Assembly: GCA_009784095.1 (NCBI GenBank)
Contig: WRDL01000071.1
Coordinates: 1 to 7,384, forward strand
Length of the DNA: 7,384 bases
Source: Coriobacteriia bacterium
GTDB taxonomy: Bacteria; Actinomycetota; Coriobacteriia; WRKU01
Reading direction: 5' to 3'
The notes under the pieces are model-generated. The model saw nothing but the letters and a program-made list of their open reading frames with translations, had not been told where the DNA came from and did no database searches. The position numbers and the translations under genes were made by a program. This document shows, one piece after another, positions 1 to 5,787 of this stretch. Numbering within the stretch: position 1 is the first letter of the stretch; the number at the start of each line of letters is the position of its first letter.

Positions 1-1
1 C

Positions 2-427
2 TCGATGGAATCATCCTATGGCCTGGGAGCGATCATCGGGGGAGCGTTCATCGCCTGGTGGGGTGGGATGGAGAACCGTATGACGATGTCACTGATCGCC
101 GCTGTCGGTCTGGGTGTACTCATGGTCGCTCTCGGTTTCGCGTCCTATTGGGTGTTCGTGATCCTCCTGTTCGCCTGGGGCCTTGTCGGTCCCCTGTACG
201 ATACGCCGTTCGTTACGCTACTCCAAGAACGCGTCGAGCCCGATATGCACGGGCGGGTGTTCGGTTTCCTCCAGGTCGTCATTGCAGCAAGTATCCCACT
301 CGGCATGATGCTTTTCGGTCCGCTGGCGGATATCGTGCCAATCGAGTACATCTATATCGTTTGTGGGTTGCTCATCATCGTTCTTGCGGCGTTTGCTCGC
401 TATGGCTTGAAACTCGAGGAAATATAG
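2..427 (+). CDS. MFS transporter, C-terminal part (5' end outside the window)
   Basis: This is the last third of a major facilitator superfamily permease. The frame is open through the window edge, so the start lies upstream and residues here are counted from the edge. It shows about four hydrophobic segments, which fit TM helices 9-12. Between them is a charged loop containing TLLQERVEPDMHGRVFGF; the pattern of a conserved Q, E/P-rich turn and GRVF is what I associate with the macrolide-efflux-like (MefA, MFS_3) branch. It ends in a short basic/acidic tail (LKLEEI). Family knowledge implies proton-driven export of a small molecule across the inner membrane; the substrate cannot be read from this part. 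The stop is 3 bases before the next gene, so the two are probably co-transcribed. I am confident of the superfamily and moderately confident of the branch. Confidence 0.85.
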   Translation, partial: SMESSYGLGAIIGGAFIAWWGGMENRMTMSLIAAVGLGVLMVALGFASYWVFVILLFAWGLVGPLYDTPFVTLLQERVEPDMHGRVFGFLQVVIAASIPLGMMLFGPLADIVPIEYIYIVCGLLIIVLAAFARYGLKLEEI

Positions 428-430
428 CAT

Positions 431-1000
431 ATGAAATCAAGCGCAGTGAGCTATCTGCCTGACGCGCTCTCAATGAGCAGGATCGCGTTGACGACGTCGA
501 TCATTGCGCTGCTTGTCCGAGATGAGATCCCTGTCCTTGTCATTCTCACTCTTATGCTCCTGGTCTTCGCTTCGGATCTGCTCGACGGCAAGTTGGCACG
601 AAAATTCGACAGTGTGTCAAAACTGGGTGCGGTACTCGACATCATCGCCGACGGGTACTACGTCTTGGGAGTCGGGGCCATGCTCGCGTATCGCGGTATC
701 ATTCCGCCCCTCATCATCGCCTGCCTGGCGACCGCATTCCTGGTGTTCTTGCTCACTTCTCGTATGAAAAGGGACGGAGTCGCGATCGAGCAAGAACAAA
801 GCGATCCTCATCGACCGTTCGTCTTCGAGAGGATCGGACGCTCCATTGCGGTGTTTTTCTACTTCCTCCTTCCTACCCTTATGTTGGTGCTCTGGTGGTC
901 CGGGGCGGATCGGGCTATCATCGAAGTGGTCACGAGCCTCTGCGTCGTGCTGACGATAGTCTCTATTACGAACCGGGTGAGAATGCTGTTGCGTACCTGA
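431..1000 (+). CDS. CDP-alcohol phosphatidyltransferase family protein
   Basis: A 189-residue integral membrane enzyme. The diagnostic CDP-alcohol phosphatidyltransferase signature D-x2-DG-x2-AR-x8-G-x3-D-x3-D is complete: D49, D52-G53, A56-R57, G66, D70 and D74. These aspartates bind the divalent metals and the CDP group in known members. A P-x-x-L-S-x-x-R segment near residues 10-17 fits the usual N-terminal helix before TM1, and about six hydrophobic stretches follow. The family swaps CMP for an alcohol to make a phospholipid (for example phosphatidylglycerol phosphate or phosphatidylinositol phosphate). The alcohol used here cannot be told from the motif, so I give no symbol. The ATG is preceded by GAGGA at 416-420 with a 10-base gap. 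The gene sits 3 bases after the MFS gene and 14 before the M48 protease, indicating one transcript. Confidence 0.9.
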   Translation: MKSSAVSYLPDALSMSRIALTTSIIALLVRDEIPVLVILTLMLLVFASDLLDGKLARKFDSVSKLGAVLDIIADGYYVLGVGAMLAYRGIIPPLIIACLATAFLVFLLTSRMKRDGVAIEQEQSDPHRPFVFERIGRSIAVFFYFLLPTLMLVLWWSGADRAIIEVVTSLCVVLTIVSITNRVRMLLRT

Positions 1001-1014
1001 AAGGAATCTGACCA

Positions 1015-2268
1015 ATGCACTTCAACACGTTATTCTGGATCATCGTCATCATCGTCGTCTTGCAGTTCATTTGGAGCCAGGTCCTGTCGGCATTGAACCG
1101 TTCACGCATGAGTGATACGTTGCCTGAAGAACTCGTCGGCATCTACGATGAGGCGGAGTACGCGCGCCAGCAACAGTATCAACGAGCGAACAGCAAGCTC
1201 AATCTGGTCGAGCAGGCGGTCATGACACTCGTCATGCTTGCGGTGCTGTTCACCGGCACACTCGGCACACTCGAGAACGCGCTCGCTGCCCGATTCGACA
1301 ACGAGATCGTGGTCGCGATCGCCTTTATCGCCATCGTCGTCAGTCTCATGATGTTGATATCGCTTCCCTTCAGCTATTACGACACGTTCGTCATCGAAGA
1401 GCGGTTCGGGTTCAACAAGGCTACGCGTCCTTTATTCATGCGCGATACCCTCGTCAACCTCCTGCTGACACTCGTGCTCGCTTCGGTCGCTCTCGGGGTG
1501 ATCGTCTTCTTCTATCAACTCACCCCCGAGTGGTTCTGGTTGTGGGCATGGGCGATCCTGACGTTCTTCTCGGTCGGGGTCAACTATTTCTACTCCCAGC
1601 TCATCGTGCCGCTTTTCAATAAACAGACGCCACTCGAGGATGGTGAGCTGCGTGACAGTCTGATGGATCTGGGGGAGAGGACCGATTTCTTGATCGAGGA
1701 TGTCTATTTGATCGACGGTTCCAAGCGCTCGACGAAAGCTAACGCGTACTTTACCGGTTTCGGTAAAAAGAAGCGGATCTGCCTCTACGATACCCTTCTC
1801 GAGCAGATGGATACGCAAGAGATCACCGCGGTGCTCGCCCACGAGATCGGACATTACAAGAATCACCACATTATCACCGGTATGCTGCGAGGCGTGGCGA
1901 TCAACGGATTTCAGCTGTGGTTGATGTCACTGTTCCTGAAAAGCCCCGCGCTCGCGGAGGCGTTAGGTTCGAAGACGGGAGACCCATCGGTGATTCTGGG
2001 CATTATCGCGTTCGGCATGTTGTTCGGACCGATATCGGAACTTCTCGGTCTGGTCGGCAACATCATCTCACGACGCAATGAATACCAAGCCGATGGCTTT
2101 GCGGCCCACTATGGGTTCGCAAACCCGCTGATCGAGGGTCTCAAGAAGATCTCTTCTCAGGCACTCTCCAACCTCACTCCGCATCCTTTGGTGGTGTTTT
2201 GGAACTACTCGCATCCGACATTGCTCCAGCGCATGCATGCACTGATCGATGAGGGGACCCAGCTATAG
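1015..2268 (+). CDS. M48 family zinc metalloprotease, Ste24/CAAX prenyl protease type
   Basis: A 417-residue multi-spanning membrane protease, close to the usual length of bacterial Ste24 homologues. The zinc motif HEIGH is at residues 276-280, with H276 and H280 as ligands and E277 as catalytic base. The third ligand is E356 in NEYQAD (355-360), as in the M48 family. The first ~200 residues contain a TM helix at about 5-22 and further helices around 60-90, 95-120 and 145-195, matching the peptidase_M48_N (CAAX) domain. A short S-H-P segment near the C terminus is also typical. Eukaryotic Ste24 trims prenylated CAAX proteins; bacteria generally lack these, so the likely role is membrane-protein quality control or peptide cleavage (inference). 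AAGGA at 1001-1005 sits 9 bases before the ATG. It is the last gene of the plus-strand operon and converges on the cation transporter with a 6-base gap. Confidence 0.93.
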   Translation: MHFNTLFWIIVIIVVLQFIWSQVLSALNRSRMSDTLPEELVGIYDEAEYARQQQYQRANSKLNLVEQAVMTLVMLAVLFTGTLGTLENALAARFDNEIVVAIAFIAIVVSLMMLISLPFSYYDTFVIEERFGFNKATRPLFMRDTLVNLLLTLVLASVALGVIVFFYQLTPEWFWLWAWAILTFFSVGVNYFYSQLIVPLFNKQTPLEDGELRDSLMDLGERTDFLIEDVYLIDGSKRSTKANAYFTGFGKKKRICLYDTLLEQMDTQEITAVLAHEIGHYKNHHIITGMLRGVAINGFQLWLMSLFLKSPALAEALGSKTGDPSVILGIIAFGMLFGPISELLGLVGNIISRRNEYQADGFAAHYGFANPLIEGLKKISSQALSNLTPHPLVVFWNYSHPTLLQRMHALIDEGTQL

Positions 2269-2274
2269 GTTCTC

Positions 2275-3282
2275 CTATGCGCCGGGATACTCTTTTTGGA
2301 GTAGGCTCGTCGAGCGATAGGCGGCGACATCCTCGCTACTCGCCACTTCGATGAAGGCGTTACTGATCTGCGGGAACTTCGCTTTCAGACTTTTCTCGAT
2401 ACGTTCGATACTTGTATCGATCTCACCGGAGTGTAATGTGGGATCGAATTGCACATCTGCGTTTATCAGAAGGTCTTGTGGTCCGAAGAATTGCGAGCGG
2501 ACGACACCGACATCCTCGACGCTTGGATCGGCGGCGATCAACGCGCGCATATCGAGCAGCTCATCGGTCTCTAGCCCCTCGCCGATGAGTAGTGCCTTGG
2601 TCTCGCGTAGCAGTACGAATGCGACCGCCATAAGAAGCAGACCGATCAGCACCGAGGCGATTCCGTCGAGTTGCGGAATACCGAGCAGGTGACCGAAGAA
2701 TACGCCGGCAAGTGCGATGAGTAGGCCCGTTATGGCAGCGCCATCTTCGAGCACGACCGTGTAAAGTGATGGATCCTTCGACCGTTTGATGAAGTCAAGC
2801 GCGCGCATCTTACCTTTTGCTGCACGAAAGTGTTTCCATGCGACCCCAAACGATGCTCCCTCGATAAGGATCGATAACGCCAATACGATATAAGCGGCCG
2901 TGGGGTCGCCCAATTGCTCGGGAAAGCGGATGTTATGGATACCCTCGTATACCGAGACCCCGCCACCGACGGCAAAGATCGAGACCGCGACGACAAGTAT
3001 CCAAAAATAGAGTTCGCGTCCGTACCCGAAGGGATGGGTGACGTCGGCCGGTTTCTTTGCTTGATGCATGCCTAAAAGGACCAAGAGACCGTTGCCACTG
3101 TCGACGATCGAGTGGATACCTTCCGAGAACATCGCCGCAGAACCCGTCATCGCAGAGGCGATGAACTTTATGACACCGATAGCGATATTCGCGGCGATCG
3201 CGGCGATGGTCGCTGCTTTCGACTCACCATGTGCTTCGGGCGTATCATCATGTGTATCGAGAACGATACTATTGTCGGACAT
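2275..3282 (-). CDS. Cation diffusion facilitator (CDF) transporter, ZnT9/SLC30A9-like
   Basis: A 335-residue divalent-cation transporter with about six TM helices and a C-terminal cytoplasmic domain (about 250-325) like the CDF dimerisation domain. TM2 carries SEGIHSIVDSGNG with the metal-site pair H57 and D61, followed by the family's HPFGYGR loop (83-89). TM5, where zinc CDFs usually have a second HxxxD, reads ILIEGASFGVA with E141. That variant and the later SKDPS...VVLEDGAA stretch match what I recall of the ZnT9 (SLC30A9) subgroup rather than the classic CzcD/YiiP type. The metal is probably zinc, but this is inference. I start at 3282 because GGAAGGA (3294-3288) lies 5 bases before that ATG. 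A longer frame from 3318 adds 12 residues but has no ribosome binding site, and a TACAAT -10-like box overlaps its ATG. No metal-sensor gene is in view. Confidence 0.9.
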   Translation of the reverse strand: MSDNSIVLDTHDDTPEAHGESKAATIAAIAANIAIGVIKFIASAMTGSAAMFSEGIHSIVDSGNGLLVLLGMHQAKKPADVTHPFGYGRELYFWILVVAVSIFAVGGGVSVYEGIHNIRFPEQLGDPTAAYIVLALSILIEGASFGVAWKHFRAAKGKMRALDFIKRSKDPSLYTVVLEDGAAITGLLIALAGVFFGHLLGIPQLDGIASVLIGLLLMAVAFVLLRETKALLIGEGLETDELLDMRALIAADPSVEDVGVVRSQFFGPQDLLINADVQFDPTLHSGEIDTSIERIEKSLKAKFPQISNAFIEVASSEDVAAYRSTSLLQKEYPGA

Positions 3283-3287
3283 ATCGA

Positions 3288-3294
3288 TCCTTCC
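3288..3294 (-). promoter_or_regulatory. Ribosome binding site deciding the CDF start
   Basis: On the minus strand GGAAGGA stands 5 bases before the ATG at 3282. It is the best Shine-Dalgarno match near this gene and argues for the shorter protein over the in-frame ATG at 3318. Confidence 0.75.
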
Positions 3295-3316
3295 CATCGA
3301 TCTGATTCGTGCACTC

Positions 3317-3322
3317 ATTGTA
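3317..3322 (-). promoter_or_regulatory. Candidate -10 box for the CDF gene
   Basis: The minus strand reads TACAAT here, five of six matches to TATAAT. Transcription would begin near 3310, giving a leader of roughly 28 bases that contains the GGAAGGA site. No good -35 hexamer lies at the 16-18 base spacing, so an activator or a weak promoter would be needed. This is a motif match only. Confidence 0.35.
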
Positions 3323-3466
3323 GCGTATCACCCGCTGACGACCGTCGCTGCGAGAGGCTTCACAATAACTGACACTTCACCTCACACGGCATCCACACTA
3401 TGATCGGCTTGCCACGACCGTTCGTGCCGACAAAGTATGAACCCTTTATGGGGTTTGGTGCACCGG

Positions 3467-3495
3467 GCGACAGGCAGGTCTTTCTTACCTAGAAT
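3467..3495 (+). promoter_or_regulatory. Candidate promoter of the SLOG gene, possibly giving a leaderless mRNA
   Basis: GCGACA (3467-3472, four of six to TTGACA) and TAGAAT (3490-3495, five of six to TATAAT) are separated by exactly 17 bases. Transcription would start about 7 bases after the -10 box, at or next to the ATG at 3503. That ATG has no clear Shine-Dalgarno sequence, which fits a leaderless or nearly leaderless message. This is inferred from spacing alone. Confidence 0.45.
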
Positions 3496-3502
3496 AGAGT
3501 CT

Positions 3503-4006
3503 ATGAAAAAGAGCAACGAAACAAAACGGATAGCATATATACGCAGTGGGGGACAGACCGGGGTCGATCGCGGAGCGCTTGATGCGGCGCTCGACATGGG
3601 CGTCCCGATCAATGGTTGGTGTCCTCGGTGTGGGCTGGCTGAAGATCTTCCCGACGCACCGGGACTCTTGGCGGATTACCCTCAACTGATCGAGACCCCT
3701 TCCGGAGGTTACGAACAGCGAACGTTGTGGAATGTGCGGGATTCACATGCGACGTTGATCATAATCCCCTCGACTGAATGGGAATCGTTCGGGACGACGA
3801 TGACGATCGTCGAAGCTCAGCATCTGCATCGTCCGCTCTTTATCGCGAAGCCTGATGATCTTACAAAAGTCGAGCAATGGCTCGCAACTCTTGGATTCGA
3901 ACTGACGTTAAATGTGGCCGGTCCGCGCGAGAGCCTTTCACCGGGTGTGTATGACAGCGCGTACGAGATGGTCAAAGCACTGCTGGCAGACGATGTCGAT
4001 CACTAA
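3503..4006 (+). CDS. cpYpsA-related SLOG-family protein ('putative molybdenum carrier')
   Basis: A 167-residue soluble protein with a Rossmann-like SLOG fold. Signature pieces in order are SGGQTGVDR (15-23, nucleotide-binding loop), NGWCP (37-41), a WNVRDS segment in the middle, a GTxMT turn, and LNVAGPRES near residue 140. All are hallmarks of the cpYpsA-like family that databases often label 'putative molybdenum carrier', a name I recall as coming from a structural-genomics annotation. SLOG proteins bind nucleotides or their derivatives; no reaction is established for this branch. I chose the ATG at 3503 because family members begin within about 15 residues of the glycine-rich loop. A longer frame to 3437 exists. 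A second cysteine (C43) three residues after C40 is not in the family pattern I remember. It heads a plus-strand group with the small ORF and thpR. Confidence 0.85.
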   Translation: MKKSNETKRIAYIRSGGQTGVDRGALDAALDMGVPINGWCPRCGLAEDLPDAPGLLADYPQLIETPSGGYEQRTLWNVRDSHATLIIIPSTEWESFGTTMTIVEAQHLHRPLFIAKPDDLTKVEQWLATLGFELTLNVAGPRESLSPGVYDSAYEMVKALLADDVDH

Positions 4007-4112
4007 ATTAAAAAGAACGGTCATGATGGGTCCAGAGCCGATCGGAGCACTTCGCAAGGTCGCGTGGGTCACCGACAAGTTCGAAGTGACCTGGCAGCCG
4101 GTCTGGCAATAG
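3993..4112 (+). CDS. Possible small protein of 39 residues between the SLOG gene and thpR
   Basis: An ATG at 3993 overlaps the end of the SLOG gene by 14 bases and opens a 39-codon frame ending 6 bases before thpR. An internal ATG pair at 4023/4026 would give 28-29 residues. The distal part (GPEPIGALRKVAWVTDKFEV and on to a W-rich end) uses codons like the neighbouring genes: third positions are mostly C or G, with cgc, gtc, gcg, acc, gac and ttc. It holds three tryptophans and has no membrane segment. I do not recognise the family. It could be a real small protein, a leader peptide coupling translation to thpR, or the surviving end of a lost gene. Ribosome binding sites before either ATG are weak. 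Confidence 0.4.
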   Translation: MSITKLKRTVMMGPEPIGALRKVAWVTDKFEVTWQPVWQ

Positions 4113-4118
4113 GGGACT

Positions 4119-4643
4119 ATGCGTCTGTTCATCGCGGTCAACCTTAACATCGAGACCAGAGAGCATGTACTGCGCTTGCAGAGTGAACTGCGCGAACAGG
4201 CTCAAAGCGGTCACTATACCGCGCCGCAGAACCTGCACCTCACTCTCATCTTTTTAGGTGAATGTGATGATTGGCAAAAGGAGAAAGCCGTCTCGGTCCT
4301 TGATGAGGTGGTCTTTGAACCATTCGATATGATCGTTGAGCGGATGGGTAGGTTCAGACGGGATCGTGGAGATATCTGGTGGGCGGGTGTGCGCAACACA
4401 CCGGCGCTGCGAACGGTCCAACAAGATCTTTTTGAACAACTGAAGGATGCGAGTTTCGAGCTTGAGAAGCGACGATTCCGTCCTCATATCACATTGGCGC
4501 GCAGCATACATGGTGAAGCCAAGCCGCGAGAGATCTCATCTTTTGCCGAGCACGTGACCCGTATCGATCTTATGGTCTCGGAGCGTATCGGCGGTCGGCT
4601 GGTCTATACTCCGATACACTCGATCAACGCTACCCTTCGATGA
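4119..4643 (+). CDS. thpR: RNA 2',3'-cyclic phosphodiesterase (2H/LigT family)
   Basis: A 174-residue 2H phosphoesterase of the length usual for bacterial ThpR/LigT. It starts with the typical MRLFIAVNL and has both catalytic HxTx motifs: HLTL with H40/T42 and HITL with H123/T125. The two histidines line a bilobed active site that opens 2',3'-cyclic phosphates to 2'-phosphates on RNA ends; some homologues also join tRNA halves in vitro. It is cytosolic. AGGGGA (4111-4116) is only 2 bases before the ATG, closer than normal, so translation may depend on ribosomes finishing the small ORF 6 bases upstream (inference). The 3' end overlaps the convergent yjbQ gene by 14 bases (4630-4643), so neither gene can have a terminator before the other's stop. 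Confidence 0.92.
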   Translation: MRLFIAVNLNIETREHVLRLQSELREQAQSGHYTAPQNLHLTLIFLGECDDWQKEKAVSVLDEVVFEPFDMIVERMGRFRRDRGDIWWAGVRNTPALRTVQQDLFEQLKDASFELEKRRFRPHITLARSIHGEAKPREISSFAEHVTRIDLMVSERIGGRLVYTPIHSINATLR

Positions 4644-5031
4644 CTTTGACATAGAAGATCCGATTGCGTGGGGGATCGAACTCACAGAAGTACACTCCTT
4701 GCCAGGTACCGAGGACCGGTCTGCCGTTCTCGATGATGATCGTCTCGCTCGCTCCGATACACGATGATTTCAGATGTGCCGCGCTGTTTCCCTCCCCATG
4801 ACGAAACTGTCGACGATCAGGAAATGCCGCATCCAACCCCAGCAATAGATCATGGACGACATCGGGATCCGCATTCTCGTTGATGGTGATGCCTGCCGTC
4901 GTGTGCGGACAGTATACGATTGCGATTCCGCTCTCCACCCCGCTCTGCGCGATGCTTTTCACAACTTGCGACGTTATATCGTAGAGATTTTCTCTCGGGG
5001 TCGCCAACGAGTGCTTTGAAAAAATGCCCAT
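4630..5031 (-). CDS. yjbQ: YjbQ/UPF0047 family protein
   Basis: A 133-residue single-domain protein of normal length for UPF0047. Family marks are CPHTTAGITINENADPD (41-57, with H43), the GEGNSAAHLKSS block (79-90, with H86), and LGTWQGVYFCEFDPPR near 107-122. E. coli YjbQ has a weak reported thiamine-phosphate synthase activity, but the physiological role is unknown. Conserved histidines suggest metal binding. The start is one of two adjacent ATGs (5034 or 5031): AAGAAGG sits 4 bases before the 5031 codon and only 1 before the other, so I prefer 5031. The 5034 ATG overlaps the toxin stop as ATGA. A frame reaching back to 5145 lies inside the toxin gene and is rejected. Expression is probably coupled to the upstream toxin-antitoxin pair. 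Confidence 0.9.
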   Translation of the reverse strand: MGIFSKHSLATPRENLYDITSQVVKSIAQSGVESGIAIVYCPHTTAGITINENADPDVVHDLLLGLDAAFPDRRQFRHGEGNSAAHLKSSCIGASETIIIENGRPVLGTWQGVYFCEFDPPRNRIFYVKVIEG

Positions 5032-5441
5032 CATGCCTTCTTTCCCGTAAGGAGTTTTGCCTCCGGTAGCTTTTTGGAGAGTTCCTTGTCGAATGTCCAA
5101 AGTGGAGGAGCATTCATCGTTTTGGCGATCGCGACGAGATAACAATCAGTAAATGAAAGTGATTTGTGGGCGGAGAAATACCGCAAGGTCACCTGCATAA
5201 CTTCTCGATTACAGTCAATCTCTTTGAGCATCATAAAACCTGAGAGCAACTCAACTATCTGGGATCGCGAAAACTCGTAATGACGATCGAGTACATACAC
5301 TAATTCGATAAGTGCAGCATCAGAGACAAAGAAGCGCTTTCCCGGACTGTGCACTAATTTTTTTGCTGCTTCAAATTGGTCAGGAATGTCTCTGAGCATC
5401 AATCTCAAGATGACATTGGTATCGAGGGATTCACGTCTCAT
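5031..5441 (-). CDS. PIN-domain ribonuclease toxin (VapC-like)
   Basis: A 136-residue PIN domain, near the normal VapC length. The four acidic residues that hold Mg2+ or Mn2+ are present: D7 (in LDTN), E46 (in ALIELVYVL), D99 (in SFTDCYLVA) and D118 (in WTFDKEL). VapC toxins cut tRNA or rRNA when freed from the antitoxin; the target here is unknown. I start at the ATG at 5441, with GAGAG just upstream. A GTG at 5450 is possible and would overlap the antitoxin stop as GTGA, adding three residues. Base composition is low for the window (25 and 26 G+C in two 60-base blocks, 42-43%), which suggests acquisition by transfer. Its stop overlaps the first ATG of yjbQ. Confidence 0.9.
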   Translation of the reverse strand: MRRESLDTNVILRLMLRDIPDQFEAAKKLVHSPGKRFFVSDAALIELVYVLDRHYEFSRSQIVELLSGFMMLKEIDCNREVMQVTLRYFSAHKSLSFTDCYLVAIAKTMNAPPLWTFDKELSKKLPEAKLLTGKKA

Positions 5442-5446
5442 GGCTC

Positions 5447-5692
5447 TCACAACCGCGGAGTGCGTGCATCATAGAGCGCGGCGGTATCTTCAAGTGGAAT
5501 TGTTCCGGGCTTGATCCACGAGTTGAATCGGTCCGCCATCTCATCGATCGATTGAACTCGTCGAATTATCAACTCATCACTTTTTTCATCGAGCTCAAAT
5601 ACGAGTCGATCACCGGACCTCAAGTCCATCTTTTTCCGCAGAGAGGAAGGGATAACTATCTGTCCGCGACTTGAGATAACCGCTGTTGTCAT
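5447..5692 (-). CDS. AbrB/MazE-type antitoxin (VapB-like)
   Basis: An 81-residue protein. Residues 5-46 form a swapped-hairpin AbrB/SpoVT DNA-binding domain: SSRGQIVIPSSLR, then LRSGDRLVFEL and ELIIRRV. Residues 47-81 are polar with I/W/L anchors, the expected toxin-binding tail. Family knowledge: the dimer binds palindromes in its own promoter and neutralises the PIN toxin, and the toxin acts as co-repressor. GAGGAG (5704-5699) lies 6 bases before the ATG, a strong site. The repeat array directly upstream fits its operators. The gene ends next to the start of the PIN gene, the normal antitoxin-first order. Confidence 0.88.
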   Translation of the reverse strand: MTTAVISSRGQIVIPSSLRKKMDLRSGDRLVFELDEKSDELIIRRVQSIDEMADRFNSWIKPGTIPLEDTAALYDARTPRL

Positions 5693-5748
5693 ACTATGCT
5701 CCTCACATCTTACTATGCTAGTAATGACTTACAATGCTAGTAATAGCT
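5692..5748. repeat. Three head-to-tail 19-bp repeats, probable antitoxin operators
   Basis: Units at 5692-5710, 5711-5729 and 5730-5748 follow without a gap. The second is TACTATGCTAGTAATGACT and the third TACAATGCTAGTAATAGCT (16 of 19 identical). The first shares TACTATGCT and 13 of 19 bases with the second. Across the first junction, TTACTA-TGC-TAGTAA (5710-5724) is a perfect inverted repeat, and the next copy has one mismatch. The 19-bp step is just under two helical turns, so bound dimers would sit on nearly the same face. The antitoxin ribosome binding site is inside the first unit. Confidence 0.8.
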
Positions 5749-5787
5749 TATTAATAGAGTAGCATAAGAGGTAGGAAGATATGCTTA
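5693..5787 (-). promoter_or_regulatory. Toxin-antitoxin promoter/operator region
   Basis: This AT-rich gap lies between the methyltransferase stop and the antitoxin start; 5701-5760 has 19 G+C of 60. Several TA-rich hexamers could be the -10 box on the minus strand (for example TATTAC near 5745-5740 with TTATGC about 16 bases before, or TAAGAT near 5713-5708 with TTGTAA 16 bases before). I cannot choose among them. All lie within or beside the 19-bp repeats, as expected for autorepression. Confidence 0.55.

Larger units (their letters stand above)
3283..3502. other. Divergent intergenic control region
   Basis: This 220-base gap separates the CDF gene (minus) from the SLOG gene (plus). It holds the CDF ribosome binding site and -10-like box on the left, and a -35/-10 pair on the right (3467-3495). 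In the middle are two inverted repeats: CACGA/TCGTG around a four-base centre at 3413-3426, flanked by TCGGC (3404-3408) and GCCGA (3426-3430); and AACCC/GGGTT at 3440-3455. The first could be a repressor operator or a hairpin. A short open frame from 3437 runs in frame into the SLOG gene, but its 22 extra residues do not resemble the family's N terminus, so I treat this stretch as non-coding. Confidence 0.5.

Noticed and set aside
617..1015. A 132-codon open frame on the minus strand
   Set aside because: It is antisense to the CDP-alcohol transferase, whose catalytic signature is complete.
1432..1869. A 145-codon open frame on the minus strand
   Set aside because: It lies inside the M48 protease gene, including its HEIGH region, and reads as low-complexity charged residues typical of antisense frames in G+C-rich genes.
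2264..2279. ATAGG-TTCT-CCTAT hairpin at the convergent stops of the M48 and CDF genes
   Set aside because: The stem is only five pairs and no T-run follows on either strand, so a bidirectional terminator is not supported.
3437..3502. 22-residue N-terminal extension of the SLOG protein
   Set aside because: The family starts just before the SGGQTG loop, and a promoter-like pair lies inside the extension.
5032..5145. N-terminal extension of yjbQ to 5145
   Set aside because: It would overlap the PIN toxin by over 100 bases. The extra residues do not look like the UPF0047 family, and a ribosome binding site precedes the ATG at 5031.
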